From Calycina herbarum (Eukaryota > Ascomycota > Leotiomycetes > Helotiales > Pezizellaceae), in contig LLEY01000063.1 in NCBI GenBank assembly GCA_001414485.1, positions 248,001-312,000 of the forward strand: a stretch of 64,000 bases of DNA, in the 5' to 3' direction. A program made the position numbers and the translations under genes. Positions 35,772 to 47,585 of the stretch are shown piece after piece; the first letter of the stretch is position 1; each line of letters begins with the position of its first letter. The notes below the pieces were generated by a model. That model searched no databases. It was not told the DNA's origin and saw only the letters and a list, made by a program, of their open reading frames with translations.

Positions 35772-36914
35772 ACGTGTTTTATAAGCGAGCTGGTTACATA
35801 AGCGAGCTGGCTATATAAGCGAGCTAGCTACTTTTTAAACTTTATAATAATTATTAACTTCTAGTTATATTATCTCTACTAAACAACGCCTAAATGTCTT
35901 CTAACGAAAACAAGATTAACTTAGCTATCTAAGCACTTGAAAACGACGTGTTAATTACCTAACAAAGCGCTACAAAGGCTTATAATACCCCTCGATCTAC
36001 TATTTCAAGCCGACGCGTTAGAATCCAACTAAGACGCGATTACGAGCCTAATTCGAAGAAACTTACGAAGCTAGAGAAGGAGGCGATAATTAGACATATA
36101 TTAAAGCAGGATTCGAGAGGGTTTTCGTCTATAAAGGATATAGTATAAGATATAGCTAATAACTTACTAAAGAAGCGCGATAGATAGCCTATAGACAGGA
36201 ACTAGCTAGATAACTTTATTCGGCGTATACCTAAGCTAAAAACTTAATAGAGTCGTTCTTATAATTATTAGCGAACTTTAACTAAAGATCCGTAGATTAT
36301 TAGCCTATAGTTTATACCTATATAGTTATTTAAGAATAAACATAGTATTATAGACGAGGATATATATAATTTTAATAAGACTGGTTTTATAATAGGTGTT
36401 ATATTATCTTAGCTTATTATTACAAGTTTAGAGATACACGGGAGACGTAAGAAAGTTCAGCTAGGTAATCGCGAATAGGTTATAGTTATTTAAGAAGTTA
36501 ATATAACAGATTAGGTAATAGTGTTAATATAGAAAGAAATCATAGATCTTCGCGAAGTAACTAAGTATAAGAGTTATAAAAGGAAATATATTCAGAGTTA
36601 AGAGATATTAATAGTAGAGAAGGTAATTAGTTTAATTACTTCTATAGAAAATAGTAATCAGAAGAGTAGTAGAGAGATAAAAAAGAAGGTTTAGACAGAG
36701 AGGTATTATAGACGTTATAGTAAAATTAGATATAATTCTCGTACTTGTTAAGTAGAAATAGTAGATACTAAAGATAGTAACGACTCTAAATAATCTTATA
36801 GTATCTTATATAATATAATAGCTTATTCTAGTATTAAGTAATTTGTATTTAAAAATAAGTTATTTAGAAAAGTAGCTAGCTCGCTTATATAGCCAGCTCG
36901 CTTATAAAACACGT
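35772..36914 (+). mobile_element. P2: internally deleted pogo/Fot1-type transposon
   Basis: 1,143 bp flanked by TA (35770-35771, 36915-36916). The TIRs start ACGTGTTTTATAAGCGAG and are perfect for at least 22 bp; subterminal direct copies of ATAAGCGAGCTGG occur, three on the left and two on the right. The frame from the ATG at 35891 (MSSNENKINLAI) shows an HTH region (PRSTISSRRV), a CENP-B-type part (KLTKLEKEAIIRHI, DSRGFSSIKDIV) and the first Asp motif YNFNKTGFIIGVI (Asp and Glu changed). It then jumps to a C-terminal tail, so most of the DDE core is deleted. The empty site ATTAGTAAACTATTC is present in element C near 30790, proving the insertion point. Confidence 0.92.
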
Positions 36915-39900
36915 TAAACTATTCTAATAAAAGTTAATATTAAAGAATACTACTTAGATATATAATTCGATATTATTAAAATAGAGAGTAAGAAAGTAAT
37001 ACTTAGTATACTATAGATTTAGGAATATAATCTAGATATTAACTAGAAGGCTTAGATAATAACCTTTAGTTAATATAATTACGTAGGTTTATAATTATAA
37101 CTATAAGACTAGAACGAGGTTAGCGCTACCTCTTCTAATATACTAGGATACCTTATCTAGGGTTCTCTATAGATTAGTAGAACAGCTGATAATAAAATAC
37201 CTATATAGTATAAAGAATTTAAAGCTTTGTTTGAAAACCTAGAAGACTTATAAGCCTTACTAGAATATTACTTATAAGATTATAAGATCAAAATAAAAGA
37301 GGGTTATTACCTTTTAAAGTAGAAGCTTTAGTTATATAAAGAAAGGTATTAAGAAAGAATATATTAGAAAATCTAAGTTACTAATTATCTTAAATATACT
37401 TATTATTAAGAAAAAGAACGACCTAGAGAGGAGAGTATATATTAATTACTAAGAAGTAAATTATACTATAGTTAAGGACGCTTATCTACTACTAGCTAGC
37501 TAATACTTATAAGATAAGTTAGATAAGGTAGTACGATTTATAAAGTTAGATTAATAAAATACTTATAAACTTATATAAATAAAGGTCAGTAATAAATAGA
37601 AAATAGTATTCGCTTTATTATTAGGCTTTTACGAATATATAGTTATACTATTTAGACTATATAACGTACTAGCTATATATTAGAGATAGAATAATAATAT
37701 TTTAGAAGATCTTCTAAGAGTAATAGTAATCTATTATCTAGATAATATTCTAATCTTCTTAGAAAAAGAAGAGATATATAAGAGAAGTTCTACGTTAGCT
37801 ACTTAGAGTAGATTCCTATCTTAAACTCTTAAAATACGAGTTTAGAGTAACTTAGACACTTTTCCTAGAATAGGTATTTAACCTAGAAAAAATAGAAATA
37901 GATCTAGTAAAGATCTAGGATAGCTTAAACTAGAAGTTACTAGAGAATATTAAGAATATATAGTCTTTCTTTAGATTTATAAACTTCTACTATCTATTTA
38001 TCTAAGACTATATAAAGATTACTAAACTAATATTAGTACTAGTAAAAAAGGCTATTAAGTTTATTTAGAATAAATAGACTAAGAACGCTTTTTAGATAAT
38101 TAAAGCAAGGTTTATAGAAAAACCTAATATAATTAAAATAGACGTCTTAGATATAGTAGTAGATACGATTCACTTATAACTAAATAATAAAGAGAAACTT
38201 ATATCTATTATATATTATTCTAAAATATTTAACCTAGTATAATAAAACTATAGTATCTTTAATAAAGAATTACTTACTATTATATTAGCTTTAGAATACT
38301 AGAGAATCTATTTATAGCTAGTAAAATACTAAGTTATAGTTTTATCTAATTATAAGAACTTTAGAATATTTATAATAACTAAGGAACTTATAACTAGATA
38401 GTTAGCTAGATAGTTAGAGATATTAGAAGGTTTTAATATTATTATTTATTATATAAAGAGAATATTAAATACTTAAGCTAATACTCTTAGCTAGAAACCT
38501 AGATATAAAGGAGATAAGAAGTATAAGAAGATTACGATCTTAAAAACTCTTGAAAATAGAGATCTAGCTCTAATAGTCTATAAGGTTATAGTTCTAGGGG
38601 AAGTTAACCTTTAGAGGAATAAAATTTAAAACGCTTAGGAAAAGAAACGACCTTAGGTACTTTAGGAAGAATAGAACTATAAAGACAGGTATAAGAAAAG
38701 GAAACTTTAGATTCTTAAATTATATATAAAGGAATTTGTTAAAGAATACTATATAGTACTAGTATATAGTTATTAGGGAATTCGTAGAACTCTCTAGTAG
38801 ATAAAGAAATATTATTATATTAATTAATTATCTATAATAGTTAAAGAAGTAATAGTAGAGTATAATATCTATACTAGGAATAAGGCTTCCTACTATATAT
38901 CTTATAAATAGATAAACACTACTCTAATACTATAGTTATCTTAGAAATTAATATCTTAGGATTTTATTATTAAACTCTTAAAATCTAAAGATCTAATAAT
39001 AGAAGTTAAGTATAACTTAATCCTAGTTATTATAGAACGACTTACGAAGTATATAATTCTAGTACTATATATAGAGTTAAGTATAGCTAAGGAATTAGTA
39101 TTCGTATTTCTTAAAAGAAGTAGTCTTAAGATATAGACTACTAGAAGAAATAATATTAGATAGAGATAAGCTCTTTATATTAAAATTCTAGATCGCTCTT
39201 ATAGAATAATTAGATATAAAAAGGAAGCTTTTAATAGCTTTCTACCCCTAGATAAATAGAGGAAACGAACGTATAAACTAGGTAGTTAAAACATACCTTT
39301 ATTATTATATAAACTACTAGTAAGATAATTAGGTAGAACTACTACCTTTAGTATAGTTTACTTATAATAGTTTAGTAATAGAAATAATACTTATTATACT
39401 ATTCTATACTAACTTTAGATATAAATTACTAGTATATTAAGAACTACTATCTATAACTATCGATAATTAGCTTACTTATATTTAGGTCTTAAAAATCAAA
39501 AGCCTATATAAAGAACTTATAGAGGACTTATAGTTTATAGCTAAGAGAAATATATACTACTATAATAAACGACGTAGTTAGAAGCTAATACTAAAAGAGA
39601 GAGATAAAGTCTATTTAGTACGAAAAAACATCGATATAAAAAGACTAAGTAATAAACTAGACTATAAAAAACTTAGACTATTTAAAATTAAATAAGTTAA
39701 AGAACCTTTGAATTATAAACTAGTGCTACTAAAAACGATGAATATCTATCTAGTATTCTATATATCCTTACTTAAACTAGTACTACTAGGGGTACTACTA
39801 GCTCTATTTATAGAAATTTAACTAGTAAATCTAAATACTAAATATAAAGTTAAAAGGATTCTTAACTATAGACTTATTAGAGGATAGGTTAAGTATTTAA

Positions 39901-40003
39901 TTAAATAGTTAGATTACCTATATTTAGAAAACACTTAGGAACTAAGAAATAACCTTAACTATTACCTAGTGAAACTTTAGAAGTTCTACCGATAAAACCT
40001 AGA

Positions 40004-40503
40004 GCTGTCTAGAACTTAGAACCTAGGTTAGATAGAGAGACATTGTTAGAAAGAACTTGTTTAACGAAAGAGGTAATTTCAAAAGCAGGAAACTAAGGAG
40101 ACAAAGACTTAGGAGGAGGACTTGACAGAGGAGGACTCGGAGAAGTAAGAGGAGGTCGTTTACGTATCAGACCGAAGAAGAACCGACACATAGGTTTTCA
40201 GGGCCTAGGAGAGGAAACGACAAGATAGCTAGAACTATTATAGAATCTTTTTAACCGAATATACTCGGAACAACGAGAGGATTTAGAAAGCTCTAAGAAG
40301 CAGCGGCGAGACTGTTTTTAACAAAATAAACAAGTCTCTACTAGACGTTACGTAGACTTAATTTATATAGTAAGAGCTAGACGCTCTTTTTATTTAGTAT
40401 AGAAAGAAGATATACTATATATAAAGGAAGATTATTAACCTTCTAACGGAATTTCCTTAGTTATATATTAGTATAAGAATACGCTAATCTAAGAAGAGGA
40501 TAG
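40004..40503 (+). other. sense-strand accessory region of element A
   Basis: Where elements C, E and F carry an antisense accessory frame, element A instead has about 500 bp that reads on the plus strand as a Glu/Arg-rich, coiled-coil-like frame with a few stops, e.g. RIYSEQREDLESSKKQRRD. It is G-rich and less RIP-like than the surroundings. Function unknown. Confidence 0.4.
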
Positions 40504-40884
40504 TATTACGAATTATATATTAATACGTAACTAGTAAAGTCTAGGCGACGTTCTAATAGGACAAGTACTATTAGAACCTAGAAAGAAGAGGATTGAAAAT
40601 GTTAGATATATAATCTACGGATTTTATTACATCTATATTACGTGACTTAGTCAGGTACGGTTAGGTAATAGAGTCTAGTTTTAGAAGCCCTGGAATTAGA
40701 GTCGGACTCTATCTTTAGAACTTCTATAGAATAGGACTCTAAAACGGGAACGAAGGTTCTATATAAGACTAGCACGTCTGCTATTAGATAGGAGCTTCGT
40801 ACTTAACTTTAGTTATTAATCTTATTATCTTATTTAATATCTCTAATATAAGTAACGAGTTTACTTCTAAGTAAATAACCCGGC

Positions 40885-41331
40885 TGTTACGAATTACGTT
40901 ATACGTAGTAAGTAGTCTAGACAGCGCTTTAATAGAACAAGGTATAATATCCAGGAAATAGAAGGTAGTATAGAAGAGAATTAATAATATAAAGGTATTT
41001 AGATATTCTAGGATCTTACTGTTAGATAACTGTTAAAGGTTACGTAATAGATCTCGTTAGATCCTATAGAGGATCTAAAGGGATCTAGAGATCCGGGCTT
41101 ATATAGGGATCTAGGTAGTACGAAGAGTTCTATATATACTAGCACGTCTACTACTTAGATAAAAGCTTCGTACTTAACTTTAGTTATTAATCTTATTATC
41201 TTATTTAATATTTTTGATATAAGTAACGAGTTTACTTCTAAGTAAACAACCTAGCGTATCGGTCCTTCTTACCTATATACTAACCTTTGAGACTTAGTTA
41301 TCTTTATTTAGTTTATTTGAGTTTTGTTATA
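40885..41331 (+). repeat. 5' LTR of element E (447 bp)
   Basis: Starts TGTTACGAATTACG, retaining the canonical TG, and ends GTTTTGTTATA. Confidence 0.9.
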
Positions 41332-44300
41332 CTTTGAGTACCTAGCTTAGAAGTATAGCTGATATAATGTCGAAAACTACGCTATCCTTAGGTTTAACTC
41401 CTATACTACCCCTAGTGCTAATAATACTAGTAGTACTAGTTACTACTCTTAGGAAGGAAGTAAAATTACTAGTACTAAAGACGTTTAACAGCTCCCTAGA
41501 AAAACTTGCTAAGTTTATTATAAAAGCTTTAATATACTTAAACTTTTATTTAGTATAGTTTACTTATAAAACTAATTAAGTTATATAGCTTACTACTCGT
41601 CTTAAGAGAGTAGTATATAACTAGATAGAGCTATATTTAGAAGATTTTTAGAAGAATAAAACTTCGAATAGAAAAGTATTAAACCTTATAAGTAAAAGCA
41701 CTTAAAGATTGTTTTTAACCGTTGCTAGATTTAAGAAAGAAATTAATTAGACGTTTATAGATATAGATTTAAAGAAAAAAGCGGTATAAGCTTTATATAG
41801 CCTCTGATAAAAGAGGTTAGCAGCTAAATACATATTAATATTCTAGTAATACTCTATACGTCTTAGTTAGAACAATAAAGCCTTATATAAGTAGTACTAT
41901 AGAGGATTAAAGAATAGTATTAAGAATAAATTAGCTAGGGATAACTTCTTAGATATACTTAATAAGTTAACTAACGATGTAATTAAGATTAATAATCGGA
42001 ATTATAAGTAGAGTCTAGAGAAAAAGGGTAGTTATAGATATTAATATTAAGGAAAAGGTAGAAAAAAGAACTATAGAGATCCTATAGAAGTTAACGCTAC
42101 TTAGAAACGTTAGGTCTAAGGAAAAGGAACTTAAGATAGAGATCTACTAAGAAAAGAGCTTTTCTAGAAAAAGCGAGATCGTTGTTATAAGTAGAACTTA
42201 TATTATAACTATAGCCTTTCTAGCTATAAAGTAAATAAGTATAGTAAGAAGAAAGACTCTAAAGAGAAACAAGCTAACGCTACTATCTAAAAAGAAGTAG
42301 CTTTACTAGAAAGAGTTAAACTTATAGACGAAGAACTTAAGGCTAGAGGATATAGTACGTAGATTATAATAGATGTTTTAGATATATTAACAGATACTAT
42401 ATACCTATAACTAAGTAAAGAAATCGAGTTCCTAGATAGTAAGGTATAGGATACTAATAATAGTAGAGATCCACTTCTTAAAGAATATTATAATATATAA
42501 TCGGAAATAGAATATAGATTACCTCTTTAAGTAGAATATAAGTTACTACTATTAATAAGTTTATTAGAGTTATTAGAATCAGAATCTAATTTATTAGAAG
42601 TAAATCTAAGAATATATAAGCTTAAATAAGACAAGATATAGGTATTTATTAGAACCTTTAAAAGAGAGAATAGATAGGTATATATAAAAAACTAAAAACC
42701 CGATTTCTAGAGCCTATATTCTACTTAAGGAATCAACTCTACTATGTTAACTACTTATAAAATAGTTTAGAATAAATAAGATAGAATAATATTAATAAGC
42801 CTTATTACTAGAAAGGAAACCATCGAATTTAAAAAACCTGGACTAGAATAAGCAGTATTTAGTAAGCTATCTAGTCTATCTGAAATAAGAGATATTTAGA
42901 TAGTTATAAATCTTTAGAAAGAAACCAGCTTATAGTAATAGTAGAGTCCTAATAGCTTTATAGAATACCTAAAACCTAGTTTCTTAGGTACGCTACCTGA
43001 TAATAAGAAAGCTATACTAGAAATAGGAGGCTAGTATACTATAGTCGCTTTAGTTAGAAAAGTCGAGGTAATATTTTAAGAATTAAGAAATAGAAAGTTA
43101 TTTAATATAATCTTCTAAGAGACGAATAAATATAATATAGACTAAGAAACGGAGTTAGTATAGAGAGAGCTCTACTAACTAATAATTAGAGAACTAAACG
43201 CTATCTCTAGAGAAAGTTAGTTAGTTATAACTATGAAAATTAAAAGAAAGGAACTTTAAGTTATAATTAATTTTAAAGTAATAAGTAATTTCCTCTCTCT
43301 AATAGTTTTAAAAAAGCTAAATATTCTAATTAAGAATATAAAACTATACTACTTAGAAGTAGTCGATAGAATAGACATTACTTACTAAGACGAGATTATT
43401 AATTAGTAAACTATTCTAATAAAGGTTAATATTAAAATAGAAAATAAGGAAGTAATACTTAGTATACTATAGATTTAAGAATATAATCTAGATATTAATT
43501 AAAAGGCTTAAATAATAACCTTTAGTTAATATAATTATATAAGATCGTAATTATAACTATAAGACTAGAATAAGGTTAGTACTACCTCTTCTAAGACACT
43601 AGAACACCTTATCTAAGGTCTTCTATAAGTTAGTAAGAAAGCTAATAATAAAATACCTATATAGTATAAAGAATTTAAGGCTTTGTTTAAAAACTTAGAA
43701 GACTTATAAGCTTTACTAGAACATCGCTTATAGGATTATAAGATTAAATTAAAAGAGGGTTATTACTTCTTAAAGTAAAAGCTTTAGTTATATAACTAGA
43801 AAAGCCTATAAAGAATAGAAAGTTATATAAAAGAAGGTATTAAAAAGGGATATATTAGAAAATCTAAGTTACTAATTACCTTAAATATACTTATTATTAA
43901 GAAGAAAGACAACTTAGATAAAAGAGTATATATTAATTATTAAGAAGTAAATTATACTATAGTTAAGGACGCTTATCTACTACTACTTAGCTAGTACTTA
44001 TAAGATAAGTTAGGTAAGGTAGTACGATTTATAAAACTAGATTAATAAAACGTCTATAAACTTATATAAATAAAAGTTAGAGACGAATAGAAGATAGTAT
44101 TTATCTTACTATTAGGCTTTTATAAATATATAGTTATACTATTTAAACTCTATAATATACTAGCTATATATTAGAGATAAAATAATAATATTTTAAGAGA
44201 TCTTTTAAAAGTAATAGTAATCTATTACTTAGATAATATCCTAATCTTTTTAGAAAAAGAAAAAGAATATAAGAGATATATTAAAGAAGTTTTATAATAA

Positions 44301-47138
44301 CTTATAAAAGTAAACTCTTAGTTAAAACTCTTAAAATATAAGTTTAAAGTAATTTAAATACTTTTCCTAAAATAGGTATTTAACTTAAGAAAAATAGAAA
44401 TAGATCTAGTAAAGATTTAAGATATCTTAAACTAGAAGTTACTAAAGAATATAAAAGATATATAGTCCTTCTTTAGATTTATAAACTTCTACTATCTATT
44501 TATCTAAGACTATATAAAGATTACTAAACTAATATTAGTACTAATTAAGAAGGCTATTAAGTTTATTTAGAATAAATAAGCGAAGAATACTTTTTAGAAA
44601 ATTAAAGTAAGATTTATAAAAAAACCTATTTTATATAATTTTAATATAGATAAACCTAGTATAATTAAAATAAATATCTTAGATATAGTAGTAGATACGA
44701 TTTACTTATAACTAAATAATAAAGGAAAACTTATATCTATTATATATTATTTTAAAATATTTAACCTAGTATAATAAAACTATAGTATCTTTAATAAGGA
44801 ATTACTTATTATAGTATTAGCTTTAGAATACTAGAGAATCTATTTATAGCTAGTAAAATACCTAGTTATAATTTTATCTAACTACGAAAACCTTAGAACG
44901 TTTATAATAACTAAGAAACTTATAATAAGATAATTAGCTAGATAGTTAAAAATATTAGAAGGATTTAATATTATTATTTAATATATAAAGGGAATATTAA
45001 ATACTTAAGCTAATACTCTTAGCTAGAAACCTAGATACGAGAGAAATAAAGAGTATAAGAAGATTATAATCTTAAAAACTCTTAAGAATAGAGACTTAGT
45101 ACCTACTATATATAAGATAGTAGTAATAAATAATATCTAGATAAATAAGATTTAAAATATATATAAAGGTTATAACTAGTACGTAAAAGGGAAATTATAA
45201 GTTCCTAGCTCGTATATAAAGGAATTTATATAGGAATACTATACTACGCCTACTTATAGTTATTAGGGAATTCGTAGAACTCTTTAAAGAATAAGATAAT
45301 ACTACTATATTAATCAACTATCTACGATAGTTAAAGAAGTAATAATAGAATATAATACCTATACTAGGAATAAGGCTTCCTACTATACTTCTTATAGATA
45401 GATAAACACTACTCTAATACTATAAGTATCTTAGAGATTAATATCTTAAGATTTTATTATTAAGCTTTTAAAATCTAAAGATCTAATAATAAGAATTAAG
45501 TATAATTTAATCCTAGTTATTATAAAACAACTTATAAAATATATAATTTTAGTATTATATATAGAGTTAAGTATAGCTAAGGAATTAGTATTTATATTCT
45601 TAAAAGAAGTAGTCTTAAGATATAGACTACTAGAAGAAATAATATTAGATAGAGATAAGCTCTTTATATTAAAATTCTAGATCGCTCTTATAAAATAATT
45701 AGATATAAAAAGGAAGCTTTTAATAGCTTTCTACCCCTAGATAAATAGAGGAAACGAACGTATAAACTAGGTAGTTAAAACATACCTTTATTATTATATA
45801 AACTACTAGTAAGATAATTAGGTAGAACTACTACCTTTAGTATAGTTTACTTATAATAGTTTAGTAATAGAAATAACACTTATTATACTATTCTACGTTA
45901 ACTTTAGGTATAAATTAGTAGTATATTAAGAACTACTATTAACGACTATTAATAACTAGCTTACTCGAGTTTAAGTCTTAAAATCAAAAGTCTATATAAA
46001 GAACTAGTAGAGGACTTATAGTTTATAGTAGAAAGAAATATATACTACTATAATAAACGACGTAGTTAGGAGCTAATACTAAAAGAGAGGGATAGAGTCT
46101 ATTTAGTATAGAGAAATATTAATATAAAAAGACTAAGTAATAAACTAGATTATAAAAAACTTAGACTATTTAAAATTAAATATATTAAAGAACCTTTAAA
46201 TTATAAATTAGTACTATTAAAGATAATAAACATTTATCTAGTATTCTATATATCCTTACTCGAACTAGTACTACTAGGAGTATTACTAGCTTTACTTATA
46301 GAAATTCAACTAGTAAACCTAAATACTAAGTATAAAGTTAAGAGGATTCTTAACTATAAGCTTATTAGAGAATAAGTTAAGTACTTAATTAAATAGTTAG
46401 ATTACCTATATTTAAAAAACACTTAAGAACTAAGAGGTAATCTTAACTATTACTTAGTAGAACTTTAGGAATTCTACTAACGAAACCTAGGTTTACCTAT
46501 ATCTTATAATTTAAAGGAAAGGCCTTAAGAAAGGCTAGGTTAAGACCTATCTTAGATTAGGAACCGACAGGAATAGGCAGGGCTACTAGGTAGGCGACCT
46601 CTGCCTCTTACTATTCTTTTTCCTCTTTCTCTTTCTTCTCTTTCTCTTTCTTTTCTACCTCCTTAGCAGCGTCGAGTTTGTTAAGAAAACAAAGCCTTTA
46701 ATAAGACATTTTACGCTGCCTTTCTTTTAGAAAGGCCTTCTACTTTCGTAATCGTAGAATCCTTGTTATTACCTCCTCCTCCTCTCTCTCTAGCTTCTTC
46801 TCTTATTTTTTAATAGAGGCTTAGTCGCTAGTATAAGGAACGTTCTTCTCTTAGGCGTCGTCGGTCCTATTATATTTTAGTTTTAACTAAACGTATTTAG
46901 AATATTAAGAGGATTAGAAGGAATCTATAAAACATCTACGCTTTTAGGAAGCGTAGTAAGAGTATAGTAATATTTTATTATAAACTATTTTAATACTTTT
47001 TATAAGAAGTATACGTTCTTCTTTCTTCTTTTATATAGAGTAGGATATAATAGAAAGGAAAGGATGCTACTAGTACTCTAACCGAGTTCCTTAGCTTATA
47101 CTTAAGTATAAGGATACGCTAGGCTAAGAAGGGGATAG

Positions 47139-47585
47139 TGTTACGAATTACGTTATATATGATAAGTAGTCTAGATAGCGCTCTAATAGGATAAGGTATA
47201 ATATCTAGGAAATAGAAGGTAGTATAGGAGGGAATTAGTAATATAAAGGTATTTAAGTATTCTAGGATCTTACTATTAGATAACTATTAAAGGTTATATA
47301 ATAGATCCTGTTAGATCCTATAAGGGATCTAAAGAGATCTAGAGATCTAGGCTTATATAGGGATCTAGGTAGTATAAAGAGTTCTATATATACTAGTATA
47401 TCTACTACCTAGATAGGAGCTTCGTACTTAACTTTAGTTATTAATCTTATTATCTTATTTAACATCTTTAATATAAGTAACGAGTTCACTTCTAAGTAAA
47501 CAACCTAGTATATCAGTACTTCTTACCTATATACTAACCTTCGAGACTTAGTCATCTTTGTTTAGTTTGTTTAAGTTTCGTTACA
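47139..47585 (+). repeat. 3' LTR of element E (447 bp)
   Basis: Starts TGTTACGAATTACG and ends AAGTTTCGTTACA, retaining the canonical terminal CA that most other copies have lost. Confidence 0.9.

Larger units (their letters stand above)
40885..47585 (+). mobile_element. element E: Ty3/Gypsy chromovirus inside A's 3' LTR
   Basis: 6,701 bp with LTRs 40885-41331 and 47139-47585, both 447 bp; perfect target duplication CCGGC (40880-40884, 47586-47590). gag begins with an ATG at 41367 and is open for 63 codons before the first stop; protease about 43255, reverse transcriptase about 43870-44270 with YLDNILIF near 44227, RNase H about 44660-44900, integrase about 45200-46080, chromodomain about 46320-46480. 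It is followed by an accessory region (46500-47138) related to that of C. A polypurine tract AAGAAGGGGATAG directly precedes the 3' LTR. RIP stops are present throughout. Confidence 0.92.

Noticed and set aside
24732..36914. P1 and P2 as one element with two ends
   Set aside because: Their TIRs share only ACGTG and TTTAT; each has its own matching partner and TA duplication.
41367..41558. 63-codon open frame inside the repeat block as a standalone gene
   Set aside because: It is the start of gag of element E, open by chance up to the first RIP stop.
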